DNA from: Pedosphaera sp.
GTDB lineage: Bacteria > Verrucomicrobiota > Verrucomicrobiia > Limisphaerales > JADLHS01
Direction of reading: 5' to 3'
DNA: 64,000 bases
NCBI GenBank assembly: GCA_009695195.1
Contig: SIBJ01000003.1
Coordinates: forward strand, 26,400-90,399
Under the pieces are notes generated by a model. The model made no database searches. It worked only from the letters and a program-made list of their open reading frames with translations, and had not been told where the DNA came from. The position numbers and the translations under genes were made by a program. Positions 13,827-21,619 of the stretch are shown piece by piece. The number at the start of each line of letters is the position of its first letter. Within the stretch, counting starts at the first letter, position 1.

Positions 13827-15518
13827 ATGAACGAGCGACGTCAAGATTTTGAACTGCTCCAGCGGTTCGCGCGCCACGGCGAGCAATCCGCCTTCGCCGA
13901 TGTCGTGCGCCGACATCTTGATCTCGTCTTCGCAACGGCGCTACGAAAACTGGAAGACCCGGGCGCGGCGCAGGAGGTCGCGCAAAACGTCTTCACCGTG
14001 CTGGCCCGCAAAGCGTGGCGGTTCGCGCCGGACGATTCCCTTCCGGCGTGGCTCTACAAGACGGCGTTGCTCGAATCCAAATCCTGGCTGCGCGGCGAAC
14101 TGCGCCGTCGTCGCCGCGAAGAAACCGCCGCCGAACTGGGCACGACCATGAAAACCCCGAACGAACAACCCGCGTTCAACGCCCTCGTGCAGTTGCTGGA
14201 TGAAGCGTTGCTTTCTCTCCGCGAAAAGGACCGCACCGCGCTGCTGCTGCGCTTCTACGAAAGCCTATCGCTGCGTGACGTGGGCGTCTCGCTCGGCGTG
14301 GGCGAGGACGCGGCGCAGAAGCGCGTGCAAGGCGCGCTCGAAAAACTTTCTCAATTCTTTCAGCACCGTGGTTTCAAGACCGTAACCGTGGCCGCGTCCG
14401 CCGCCGCGCTTCAGCACACGGCCGCATCAGCATCGGCGGCTACGGCCAGCGCCGTGGTGAGTTTTGCATTGGCAGCGGCACCACCGGCGCTGGCCGGTTT
14501 GACCGCGCTGCTCGCGCGGCTGGCGAGTTTGTCCACGCCACAAGTTGCGGCGTTGTGCCTCGCGTTGGCCGCCGTGCCCGTGGGGTTGCAATTAAACGAG
14601 CGGCGCGGCGCGAGCGAAGAAGCGAGGCGGATTCAAACACAACTTCTCGCCACCCGTAACGAACGTGCAACTGTGCAAGCGGAGATTGAACGGTTGCGGG
14701 CGAGTTCCGAAAGCTTGGAGATGTCCCTCGCCAAAGCGAACGAGAGTTCAGCCCGCGCCGCGGAGTCCACAGAAAAATTCGAGGCGTGGAAGAGGCGGAT
14801 TCGCGAGCAGCTCACCGGCGCCGAATACCGTTGGCCGGAGGATTCGCCGTTGGTGCGGATTCCGAAATCGGCCCTGCCCAAACTAAGTGCTGGCACGCCA
14901 ATTCTACCACCGGGCGTCATCAAACCTTCTGCGCGTAAACTGATGGGTTTGACGCCGTCGGAACGTCAGACTTTGGAAGAAACACTTCGCCGGCATTTTG
15001 CGGAGGTAGAAGGAGACATGGAAGCCGGGGTCTATGAGACAAACAAACCCTGGCGCGGCAGTTTTCCAGACACCGTGATCGCCACCAAGGTGTTCGTCGT
15101 TCCAGCATTGGGTGATGAAACAAAAGCGCGCGCGGATCGGGTGCTGGCAGATATGCGCGCCATTCTTGGGGAGGTACGGTGGCCGCTGGTGCGGGCCAAA
15201 CTCGAGGAGCACGGCACTTACACGCTGGACCAGGTCCTGCATCTCGACGTGAATAAATCGGCGCAGCAACTGTTGGTCTGGGTCGCACCTGGCGACAAGG
15301 GAACGCCGACCATGGGTTATTCATGGGCGAACGATCAAATGATGATGAGCATGAATAGGGGGACGCTTTCCATGTTTCTTCCGGATGGCGACCCGAACAA
15401 AACAGTACGCTCCGAGGAACTCGGCCGATCCTATCTGGCGGAAGCCCTGCGCCGACGGGGATTGAGTTGGTTTGAGGAACAGGCGATCAGCCGATGGGGA
15501 AAGGAGACCAAGCGATGA
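13827..15518 (+). CDS. ECF sigma factor fused to a membrane segment and C-terminal domain
   Basis: 563 residues. Region 2 (about 10-80: 'HLDLVFATALRKLEDPGAAQ', 'LPAWLYKTALLESKSWLR') and region 4 (about 125-180: 'LREKDRTALLLRFYESLSLR', 'VGEDAAQKRVQ') form a sigma-70 ECF module. An Ala-rich hydrophobic stretch (about 200-265) that could cross the membrane, a coiled coil (about 270-330) and a folded C-terminal domain (about 350-560) follow. The fused part may act as a built-in sensor or anti-sigma region; this is inference. It overlaps the next gene by ATGA. Confidence 0.85.
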   Translation: MNERRQDFELLQRFARHGEQSAFADVVRRHLDLVFATALRKLEDPGAAQEVAQNVFTVLARKAWRFAPDDSLPAWLYKTALLESKSWLRGELRRRRREETAAELGTTMKTPNEQPAFNALVQLLDEALLSLREKDRTALLLRFYESLSLRDVGVSLGVGEDAAQKRVQGALEKLSQFFQHRGFKTVTVAASAAALQHTAASASAATASAVVSFALAAAPPALAGLTALLARLASLSTPQVAALCLALAAVPVGLQLNERRGASEEARRIQTQLLATRNERATVQAEIERLRASSESLEMSLAKANESSARAAESTEKFEAWKRRIREQLTGAEYRWPEDSPLVRIPKSALPKLSAGTPILPPGVIKPSARKLMGLTPSERQTLEETLRRHFAEVEGDMEAGVYETNKPWRGSFPDTVIATKVFVVPALGDETKARADRVLADMRAILGEVRWPLVRAKLEEHGTYTLDQVLHLDVNKSAQQLLVWVAPGDKGTPTMGYSWANDQMMMSMNRGTLSMFLPDGDPNKTVRSEELGRSYLAEALRRRGLSWFEEQAISRWGKETKR

Positions 15519-16411
15519 AAAAAATCCTGCTGGGCTTGATCGTTCTCGGCATCGGCGGCGGAGTATTCCTTGCCGCACATCGGTCAACGAAACTACTTCG
15601 AGGAGAAACGCGCGTTGCCCGGGAGTCGTGGATGACGCAAACTCAATCGGTAGCCCACGCACAGCGCGCGCAGATTGAACTAGTCAGCCGTGTTCGCAAG
15701 TTGAAGCAAACACTCGCGCGGTCGCAAGCTGCGGCAGAGAGCGCCCTCTGGTCAGCCCTCAAAACCAATCACGCGCGGCGCTTCACGCCGGAGTTACGGG
15801 AGCTTCTGCTCGAGGAATTGGGTTTCAACTGGCGGTCTGCGGAGGAATACATCGTCGTCAGCAAAGAAACGCTTCGGGATGTTTCCATGCCTGCCGTCCG
15901 CCGCGGCAAGCTGAGCGATCTCGCCGCCACGATTCTGGCCATGACGCCGGAAGAGCGCGGGCAGGTCGAAGCGGCCATCCAACGCGGCCAGGTGGAGTTC
16001 AAGGAATGGTCGTTGTCACACACGGAAAGAAGCGAGCCGAAGGATGACGTTGTGGCGCAATACACCTTGACAAACGATCCAGCCATGTCGCAGAGCTTGA
16101 GCAACACCTTTGCCGCCGGAGTTTTTGACGCGCTCGGTACGGAACGGGCGGAGTTGTTGCTGAATTACGCGAGCGACTGGATGAGAGACATCGGTGTTCA
16201 GGGCGAAACGACGACAATGACGGTCAAACGCTACCTGGCCGGAGATGAGCAACACTTGAATGTCCAGTTACAGCAAGCAGGCGGCACCAGCTCTCAGGAC
16301 GTATCGCCACATTTCTTCCCGGAAGTATTTCGGCCGCTATTTCCGAAAGGTTGGGTTGATCTGGCGAAGCGGGAAGGCTTCGAGTTGCCCAAGGAGTTTC
16401 TAGAGAAGTAA
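15515..16411 (+). CDS. Membrane-anchored partner of the sigma-fusion protein
   Basis: 298 residues starting at the ATG in the ATGA overlap, with Shine-Dalgarno 'aaggaga'. 'MKKILLGLIVLGIGGGVFLA' is a membrane anchor or signal, followed by a coiled coil (about 40-85) and a C-terminal domain. Its layout ('MTPEERGQVEAAI', then 'LGTERAELLLNYASDW') parallels the sigma protein's C-terminal domain ('LTPSERQTLEETLRR' and following), suggesting that the two arose from a common domain and may interact. Confidence 0.7.
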   Translation: MKKILLGLIVLGIGGGVFLAAHRSTKLLRGETRVARESWMTQTQSVAHAQRAQIELVSRVRKLKQTLARSQAAAESALWSALKTNHARRFTPELRELLLEELGFNWRSAEEYIVVSKETLRDVSMPAVRRGKLSDLAATILAMTPEERGQVEAAIQRGQVEFKEWSLSHTERSEPKDDVVAQYTLTNDPAMSQSLSNTFAAGVFDALGTERAELLLNYASDWMRDIGVQGETTTMTVKRYLAGDEQHLNVQLQQAGGTSSQDVSPHFFPEVFRPLFPKGWVDLAKREGFELPKEFLEK

Positions 16412-16490
16412 CCGGCGTTGACCAGGAACAAAACAGTCAGACGCACGCGATGCCGTTTGTTCTGCGAAGGAACTGAGCGCAGACTTGCCA
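16412..16490 (-). pseudogene. Decayed fragment of the pyrB 3' end
   Basis: On the minus strand this stretch still reads 'VRLTVLFLVNAG', matching PyrB '[12 protein letters not shown]' (complement of about 17118-17170), and preserves 'acggcatcgc' of the adjoining codons with small deletions. By-eye DNA identity over about 50 bp is around 80%. It lies on the far side of the TA module from pyrB and in the same orientation. Confidence 0.7.
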
Positions 16491-16544
16491 GACTGGCCAA
16501 ATCGCCCGCTTGCATCCGGCCTCGACCACTCATAAATTGCGGCC

Positions 16545-16757
16545 ATGACACTCGCGGATTTTCCAGCGTTGACGAATCTCCCCAAGCGCCAGCGCCTCCA
16601 ACTCGCGGAGGAGCTATGGTTCTCGAGCGTGGACGACACTTCCCCCGTCAGCCCGCGCCAGCGAGCCGTGCTGGATGAGCGTTGGAGCGCCTATAAAAAC
16701 GGTCGCGCAAAACGCCTGTCCCTTGCCGAATTGGAACGCCGACTCGCGCGCAAGTGA
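16545..16757 (+). CDS. Addiction-module antitoxin (TIGR02574 type)
   Basis: 70 residues with the family pattern: 'LPKRQRLQLAEELWFSSVDD' then 'QRAVLDERWSAYKNG', a short helical protein that neutralises a RelE/ParE-type toxin. It overlaps the toxin gene by a GTGA junction, so the two are translationally coupled. The module is inserted between pyrB and a decayed copy of the pyrB end. Confidence 0.88.
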   Translation: MTLADFPALTNLPKRQRLQLAEELWFSSVDDTSPVSPRQRAVLDERWSAYKNGRAKRLSLAELERRLARK

Positions 16758-17074
16758 GGACCCAGCCCGTCGAATTCCTGGAGTTTGTCGAGTTCGACCT
16801 GCGACAGGCGCGCGGATTTTACGATTCGTGGCTGCCGCGAGGCGCGGAACAGTTTCGGGACAAATTTCGTGAAACCATTTCGTGGATCGAATGGAATCCG
16901 GAACTTTTTCAACGGAAGTACAAACACTACCGCCGAGCCATCATCCGCCGGACGTACTTTGGCATCTTCTACGTGATCGAGCCGGAAGTGACCGTGGTGG
17001 TGGCGGTGTTGGACTTGCGCCGTGAGCCGAAAGTAATCCGCCGGATGCTGAAAGCCCGAAGCGAGCGCGAGTAA
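16754..17074 (+). CDS. RelE/ParE-type toxin
   Basis: 106 residues, GTG start in the GTGA overlap. 'VEFDLRQARGFYDSWLPRGA', 'YRRAIIRRTYFGIFYVIEP' and 'VVVAVLDLRREPKVI' are characteristic of ParE/RelE-superfamily proteins. It would inhibit gyrase or cleave mRNA; which one cannot be told. It ends 11 bp from the convergent pyrB gene. Confidence 0.88.
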   Translation: MRTQPVEFLEFVEFDLRQARGFYDSWLPRGAEQFRDKFRETISWIEWNPELFQRKYKHYRRAIIRRTYFGIFYVIEPEVTVVVAVLDLRREPKVIRRMLKARSERE

Positions 17075-17085
17075 CGTCAGGAATG

Positions 17086-18030
17086 TCAGCCCGCCGCGAT
17101 TTCCTGCGGGCCTTTGCCGCCGTTCACGAGGAACAACACGGCCATGCGCACAGCGATGCCGTTCGTCACCTGCTCCAATATCAACGAGCGGGCGCTGTCG
17201 GCGATGTCACTGTCAATTTCCACACCGCGATTCACCGGGCCGGGGTGCATGATGAGCGCGTCAGGTTTTGTCTGCGCGAGCCGGGCTTTGTTCAGGCCGA
17301 AGAGTTGCGTGTATTCGTTGAGGCTCGGGAACATTGTCTGGCGCTGGCGCTCGTGCTGGATGCGCAGCAGGTGAATGATGTCCGCGTCGCGGATGGCGTC
17401 GTCCAAATGATGCGTCACGCGGCAGCCCATCGCCTCGAAGGTGCGCGGGACGAGCGTGGCCGGGCCGCAGAGCGTGACCTTCGCGCCGAGCTTCGTGAGC
17501 GCCCAGATGTTCGAGCGGGCGACGCGGCTGAACAAAATGTCGCCGAGGATCGTGACGTTCAGGCCTTCAATCTTGCCTTTGCGCTCGCGGATGGTGAATG
17601 CGTCGAGCAACGCCTGCGTGGGATGTTCGTGCGCGCCGTCGCCGGCGTTGATGACGTGGGCGTTGAGCACGCGCGAAAGAAAATGCGCCGCGCCCGCCGC
17701 GCTGTGGCGGATGATGATGAAATCAATGTTCAACGCCTCCAGATTTTTCGCCGTGTCCTTGAGCGTCTCGCCTTTCTTCAATGACGATGCTTCGGCGGTG
17801 AAGTTGATGATGTCGGCGGAGAGGCGTTGCTCAGAAAGCTCGAAACTGGTGCGCGTGCGGGTGGACGGCTCGACGAACAGGTTCACCACCGTGCGACCGC
17901 GCAATGCCGGAACTTTCTTGATCGCTCGCTCGCCGACGGCTTTAAAAGCGCGCGCGGTGTCGAGCACGGTGACGATCTCGTCCGCCGTGAGCGATTCGAT
18001 GTCGAGGAGATGTTGGCGATTCCAGCTCAT
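17086..18030 (-). CDS. pyrB: Aspartate carbamoyltransferase catalytic subunit
   Basis: 314 residues catalysing carbamoyl phosphate + aspartate to carbamoyl aspartate, the committed step of pyrimidine synthesis. Motifs: '[19 protein letters not shown]' (carbamoyl-phosphate loop), '[12 protein letters not shown]', and '[15 protein letters not shown]' near the C-terminus. It lies about 225 bp downstream of pyrR on the same strand, separated by a palindrome, and is probably controlled by the PyrR-type leader upstream of pyrR. No pyrI or pyrC is present here. Confidence 0.95.
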   Translation of the reverse strand: MSWNRQHLLDIESLTADEIVTVLDTARAFKAVGERAIKKVPALRGRTVVNLFVEPSTRTRTSFELSEQRLSADIINFTAEASSLKKGETLKDTAKNLEALNIDFIIIRHSAAGAAHFLSRVLNAHVINAGDGAHEHPTQALLDAFTIRERKGKIEGLNVTILGDILFSRVARSNIWALTKLGAKVTLCGPATLVPRTFEAMGCRVTHHLDDAIRDADIIHLLRIQHERQRQTMFPSLNEYTQLFGLNKARLAQTKPDALIMHPGPVNRGVEIDSDIADSARSLILEQVTNGIAVRMAVLFLVNGGKGPQEIAAG

Positions 18031-18061
18031 GTGCGCGCGAAAAAGCGGAAATGAGGTTTGT

Positions 18062-18232
18062 ATGTTGGCTCGCCCTCACCCTGACCCTCTCCCCCGGGGA
18101 GAGGGGACAGCAATCGGCAATTCTCTCTTACTTCAAGGTCGCTTGACCACCTCAGCCGCCGGTTCTCGCCAGTGACAGCGAATAATTCTCCCTCTCCCCG
18201 GGGGCGAGGGCCGGGGTGAGGGCGAGCGTCAC
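18062..18232. repeat. Palindrome ('ccctcaccctgaccctctcc' family)
   Basis: The left arm (from 18070, 'ccctcaccctgaccctctcc') pairs with the right arm (to 18226, 'gggccggggtgagggc'); an inner hairpin 'ctccccggggg' is also present. It separates pyrR from pyrB. The same family recurs at 28128-28262 and 30715-30880. Confidence 0.85.
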
Positions 18233-18256
18233 ACGAATTCAATGTCAGGCGTAAAA

Positions 18257-18790
18257 TCATTTTCTTTCCACCACAACCTCATCCTCCACGCCCGCTTCCC
18301 CAACGCGCACACGAACCTTTTCCGCGAGCGAGGTGGGCACGTTTTTGCCGACAAAGTCCGCCTTGACCGGCAGTTCGCGATGGCCGCGGTCAATCAGCAC
18401 AGCAAGTTGGATTTTTTTGGGCCGGCCAAAATCGTTCAGCGCATCCATCGCGGCGCGGATCGTCCGTCCGCTGAACAGCACGTCGTCCACCAGCACGACG
18501 GTTTTGCCGGTCACGTCGAATGGGATGACGGTCGGATGAATCTTCGGCGCGGCGCGTTGATCGAGATCGTCGCGGTGCATGGAAACGTCGAGGCTGCCGG
18601 AGGAAACGGCGCCGCCCCAGATGCCAGCGAGCAACGTGGCCAATCGCTCCGCCAGCGGCACACCGCCGCGCTGGATGCCGACGAGCACCACATCGCCGCC
18701 GCCTTCGTTGCGCTCGGTGATCTCGTGCGCGATGCGCGTGAGCGCGCGCTGGATGGCCGCAGCGTTGAGGACGATGGCGGATTCAGGCAT
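18257..18790 (-). CDS. pyrR: Bifunctional pyr operon regulator / uracil phosphoribosyltransferase
   Basis: 177 residues from '[20 protein letters not shown]'. The PRPP loop '[20 protein letters not shown]' and '[15 protein letters not shown]' identify PyrR, an RNA-binding attenuation protein with UPRT-like activity. The longer ORF upstream is translated palindrome and is rejected. The leader upstream contains a match to the PyrR RNA-binding motif, so PyrR probably controls itself and pyrB. The start overlaps the end of a 75-codon leader ORF by 8 bp. Confidence 0.93.
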   Translation of the reverse strand: MPESAIVLNAAAIQRALTRIAHEITERNEGGGDVVLVGIQRGGVPLAERLATLLAGIWGGAVSSGSLDVSMHRDDLDQRAAPKIHPTVIPFDVTGKTVVLVDDVLFSGRTIRAAMDALNDFGRPKKIQLAVLIDRGHRELPVKADFVGKNVPTSLAEKVRVRVGEAGVEDEVVVERK

Positions 18791-19010
18791 ACAAGAAAGC
18801 TCCAAATTCCAAGCACCAAGCTCCAGAGAAATTCCAAGCACCAAGCTCCAACTCCGACAACGGGCACAGCCGTTCGGCTGTTTGGAGCTTGGCGCTTCTC
18901 TGGATGTTGGAGCTTGGAGGTTGGTGCTTGCCGAAATCCGGTCGCCGGTCGCACCAAAGAAAAATGCGAACCCAAGGCGGCGGGTTCGCGGTTGAAAGAG
19001 TTTTTTTCAT
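18783..19010 (-). CDS. Candidate pyr leader ORF
   Basis: Starts at an ATG 6 nt after 'GAAGG' (complement of 19017-19021). The first codons '[17 protein letters not shown]' read straight through the terminator hairpin at 18955-18989. It then continues through a palindrome for a total of 75 codons, ending 8 bp inside pyrR. A translating ribosome would melt the terminator, as in the coupled attenuation model proposed for the Thermus pyr operon. The encoded peptide itself need not have a function. Confidence 0.5.
   Translation of the reverse strand: MKKTLSTANPPPWVRIFLWCDRRPDFGKHQPPSSNIQRSAKLQTAERLCPLSELELGAWNFSGAWCLEFGAFLYA
18795..18946. repeat. Palindrome with 'caagctccaa' tandem arms
   Basis: The left arm is made of 'ttccaagcaccaagctcca' units (18795-18855) and the right arm of 'ggagcttggaggttggtgct'-type units (18890-18946). 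A small inner hairpin 'acagccgttcggctgt' forms the tip. It lies between the pyr terminator and the pyrR start, inside the leader ORF. Confidence 0.85.
18955..18989 (-). terminator. Intrinsic terminator in the pyrR leader
   Basis: On the minus strand stem 'GCGAACCC' (18989-18982) and 'GGGTTCGC' (18973-18966), 8-nt loop, then 'ATTTTTCTTT'. It lies within the candidate leader ORF, 20 nt after its ATG. It may be an attenuator for pyrR-pyrB rather than only the end of the upstream small gene. Confidence 0.8.
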
Positions 19011-19016
19011 GTTGCG

Positions 19017-19045
19017 CCTTCGCGACCTCGCAGGGCCGCGTTAAA
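19017..19045 (-). promoter_or_regulatory. Candidate PyrR-binding RNA element
   Basis: On the minus strand 'TTTAACGCGGCCCTGCGAGG' followed by 'TCGCGAAGG'. The core 'CCTGCGAGG' fits the PyrR loop consensus CCNGNGAGG. The flanks 'GCGGCC'/'GGTCGC' pair as a stem, and 5' 'TTTAA' and 3' 'GAAGG' resemble the Bacillus pyr binding loops. The 3' 'GAAGG' doubles as the Shine-Dalgarno of the leader ORF, so PyrR binding could block leader translation. Confidence 0.65.
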
Positions 19046-19065
19046 GGTGCTGTGGTTCCGAAAGT

Positions 19066-19287
19066 TTAGTTTTGCGTCTGGGTCTGGCGCTGCCGGCGCC
19101 ATTTGGAGCGGTGCTTGACGATCCAGTCCGTCAGCGCGCGCTCGAAGCCGATGTCATGTCCGGCTTTTTCCGACTCGATCCATTTGTGTTTCAAAATCTC
19201 CTCGCGCTCGGCCTGGAACTCGCGGTAGAGCGACGAATTTTTCAGCAGGTCGCCCGGCTGGAGGGATTCTTTAGGTTGATCCGACAT
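19066..19287 (-). CDS. Small hypothetical protein upstream of the pyr leader
   Basis: 73 residues from 'MSDQPKESLQPGDLLKNSSL'. The centre 'REEILKHKWIESEKAGHDIG' followed by 'FERALTDWIVKHRSKW' is a conserved-looking helical motif that faintly resembles a short C-terminal motif I associate with DUF4032 proteins; I cannot name a function. It is probably the first gene of the transcript leading into the pyr leader, with a possible promoter at 19312-19340. Confidence 0.7.
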   Translation of the reverse strand: MSDQPKESLQPGDLLKNSSLYREFQAEREEILKHKWIESEKAGHDIGFERALTDWIVKHRSKWRRQRQTQTQN

Positions 19288-19311
19288 ACGCCAAAAGTTC
19301 AATTTCACTGG

Positions 19312-19340
19312 ACACTACGCCCGCGGTGGTTCTGTGACAA
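19312..19340 (-). promoter_or_regulatory. Putative promoter for the small gene and pyr operon
   Basis: On the minus strand 'TTGTCA' (19340-19335) and 'TAGTGT' (19317-19312) with a 17-bp spacer, about 25 bp upstream of the 'MSDQ' start. Confidence 0.4.
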
Positions 19341-19406
19341 TTCAATTTTCATCGGGGAAAAGCCTGAATTGTCTCCGGGGCGGTCCGGTGGGAATGGCTC
19401 GATTGA

Positions 19407-20465
19407 TTAACTGAATTTTTGTTTTACCGCCTCCGCAATCTTCAAGAACGCCTGGCCCGCCGGTTTGTCCGGTGCGGAAACCACCACCGGCACGCCGCGG
19501 TCGCCGCCTTCGCGGATTTCGGTGAAGATCGGGACTTCGCCGAGGAACGGAATTTTCAACCGCTCCGCCTCCTTGCGTCCGCCGCCGTGGCCGAAGATTT
19601 CCACGCGCTCGCCGTTCGGCGTGGTGTAGTAACTCATGTTCTCCGCGATGCCGAGGATGGGCACGTTCACTTTCTCGAACATCGCGATGCCTTTGCGCAC
19701 GACGCCGAGCGACGCTTCCTGCGGCGTGGTCACGATCACGCCACCGTCCAGCGGCACGGTCTGGCAAAGGGTGAGTTGCGCGTCGCCGGTGCCCGGCGGC
19801 AGATCCACGAGCAGAAAATCCAGTTCGCCCCAGTCCACCACCGTGATGAACTGCTGGATCGTCCGCTGAATCATCGGTCCGCGCCAGATGACGGGCTGGT
19901 CGTCGTTCAACAGGAAGCCCATGCTCATCAACTTCACGCCGTGGCTCGTCGGCGGAATCATTTTCTCGTCATCGCTCAGGCCGGGCCGTTGATTGATGCC
20001 CATCATCAGCGGAATGCTCGGGCCGTAGATGTCGCAGTCCAGCAGGCCGACGCGCGCGCCGAGATGCCGCAGGCCGCACGCGAGATTCACCGACATGGTG
20101 GACTTGCCCACGCCACCCTTGCCGCTGGCGACGGCCACGATGCGTTTGATGCCGGGCACGCGGTTTTGATTCGCCCACGGAGCCCCGCCGCCGGCGGGTG
20201 CAGCGCCCGGCGCGGCAGCGGGTTGTTTCACTTCCACGTGAACGTGCTGCACGCCCGGCAACGCCTTCAGCACGCGTTCACAATCGGTTTTGATCTGCGC
20301 GGCGGCCTCGGCGTTGGCGGTGGTCAGCAGCATCGAGACACTGACCGCGCCGTTGGCGGCGTTGGCTTCCTTGATGAGGCCGAAGGAAACGATGTCGCGC
20401 GAATAGCCGGGATATTTCACGGCCTTCAACGCGTTCTTGATGTCGTCGGACGAAAGGTTGCTCAT
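19407..20465 (-). CDS. Mrp/ApbC-type iron-sulfur cluster carrier ATPase
   Basis: 352 residues. The start 'MSNLSSDDIKNALKAVKYPG' gives an N-terminal MIP18-like domain (about 1-90), a Pro/Ala/Gly linker, and a P-loop NTPase (about 108-350) with deviant Walker A 'ASGKGGVGKSTMSVNLA', 'LLDCDIYGPSIPLMMG' and 'LLVDLPPGTGDAQLTL'. Such proteins load Fe-S clusters onto apoproteins. The usual CxxC at the C-terminus is not visible. Residues upstream of the chosen start derive from a palindrome. Confidence 0.93.
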   Translation of the reverse strand: MSNLSSDDIKNALKAVKYPGYSRDIVSFGLIKEANAANGAVSVSMLLTTANAEAAAQIKTDCERVLKALPGVQHVHVEVKQPAAAPGAAPAGGGAPWANQNRVPGIKRIVAVASGKGGVGKSTMSVNLACGLRHLGARVGLLDCDIYGPSIPLMMGINQRPGLSDDEKMIPPTSHGVKLMSMGFLLNDDQPVIWRGPMIQRTIQQFITVVDWGELDFLLVDLPPGTGDAQLTLCQTVPLDGGVIVTTPQEASLGVVRKGIAMFEKVNVPILGIAENMSYYTTPNGERVEIFGHGGGRKEAERLKIPFLGEVPIFTEIREGGDRGVPVVVSAPDKPAGQAFLKIAEAVKQKFS

Positions 20466-20522
20466 GAGCGAAACCAAGTTGCCAGCCACGCGCGTGAAGG
20501 CAAGTTCCGTTGAGAGGGAAAC

Positions 20523-20626
20523 CAGGAAACATCCAACGTCCAACAACCAACATCCAACATCCAACATCGAACAATGAACCGCGCCGGACATTGGATGTTC
20601 GATGTTGGATGTTGGATGTTCGTCCC
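20523..20626. repeat. Palindrome with 'catccaacatccaa' tandem arms
   Basis: The left arm has repeated 'catccaacatcc' units (20528-20568) and the right arm the inverse 'ggatgttggatgttc' units (20591-20622), with a short GC-rich loop. It occupies the gap between the divergent mrp and PuuD-like genes and creates false N-terminal extensions on both. Confidence 0.88.
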
Positions 20627-20700
20627 ATCCCGAATTCTTCCTTGACCCTCCACCGCAGCCGCGCACCCTGCTGCCGTCCGACAACCAAACCGTCTCAGCT

Positions 20701-21510
20701 ATGAACGCCGAATTTCAACAATGGCTCGAAATCGCGCTCCGATGGGCGCACGTCTTCGCTGGCATCATGTGGGTGGGCGCCACGTTCTTCTTCACCTGGC
20801 TGGACGGGCGGTTCGAGGAACTGGCGAAAGAACCGGCGCCGCCCGGCGAAAAGAAATTCGTCTGGATGGTCCACAGCGGCGGCTTCTACGCGGTGGAAAA
20901 GCAAAAAGTCCCGCAGCTCATGCCGGGCACGTTGCACTGGTTCAAGTGGGAGGCCGGCATCACGTGGATCACGGGCATCCTTTTGTTCGGGCTGCTGTTT
21001 TATCACGGCGGCTACCTGATCAACTTTGAAGACGCGCCGATCACCAAAGGTGCGGCCATCGGACTGAGCGTCGGCCTGCTGCTCGCGGGCTGGGTCGTTT
21101 ACGATCTGTTCTGGAAATTTTGCAAGAGCGACGCGCTCGGCGTTGCCGTTTGTTACGCGTTCGTGGTGCTGACGTCGTGGATTTGCTGCAAGTATTTCAC
21201 CGGTCGCGCCGCCTACATGCAACTCGGCGCGATGTTCGGCACCATCATGGCCGCGAACGTCTGGATGCGCATCCTCCCCGCGCAACGCCGCATGGTCGCA
21301 GCGCTCAAAGCGGGCCAACAACCGAACCTCGAAGAAGGCGCGCGCGCCAAGACCCGCTCGAAGCACAACACCTTCATCGTGCTGCCGGTCGTCTTCACGA
21401 TGATCAGCAATCACTACTCCGGCACGTACGGCAGCCGTTACAACTGGATCATTCTTTCAGCGCTGGTGCTCGTCGGCTGGATTTCGGCGAAGCTCATCCG
21501 GCGGGCGTGA
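20701..21510 (+). CDS. Urate hydroxylase PuuD-like membrane protein
   Basis: 269 residues from 'MNAEFQQWLEIALRWAHVFA', with about seven to eight membrane helices. It matches the membrane domain of the urate-oxidase N-terminal/PuuD family (formerly DUF989): 'HVFAGIMWVGATFFFTWLDG', 'LHWFKWEAGITWITG' and 'SNHYSGTYGSRYNWI'. The C-terminal cytochrome c domain of full PuuD is missing, so a role in urate oxidation is uncertain; a generic heme-linked membrane role is possible. Confidence 0.8.
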   Translation: MNAEFQQWLEIALRWAHVFAGIMWVGATFFFTWLDGRFEELAKEPAPPGEKKFVWMVHSGGFYAVEKQKVPQLMPGTLHWFKWEAGITWITGILLFGLLFYHGGYLINFEDAPITKGAAIGLSVGLLLAGWVVYDLFWKFCKSDALGVAVCYAFVVLTSWICCKYFTGRAAYMQLGAMFGTIMAANVWMRILPAQRRMVAALKAGQQPNLEEGARAKTRSKHNTFIVLPVVFTMISNHYSGTYGSRYNWIILSALVLVGWISAKLIRRA

Positions 21511-21619
21511 AAGTTGGCGTCCACGCTGTGGCGTGTTTCCGGACAAGCTGAAGGGTGAACTCCGGCGCTGCCTTCGTTTGAGTCTTGAACCGCGAAATCC
21601 GATTCGCATACTTCGCCGC

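Noticed and set aside
18062..18232. Terminator pair between pyrR and pyrB
   Set aside because: The hairpins lack U-tracts and belong to a repeat family found in several unrelated gaps; they were annotated as repeat.
20466..20684. N-terminal extension of the Mrp ORF, and the matching extension of the PuuD-like ORF from 20602
   Set aside because: Both read through the 'catccaacatcc' palindrome; conserved family starts lie at 20465 and 20701.
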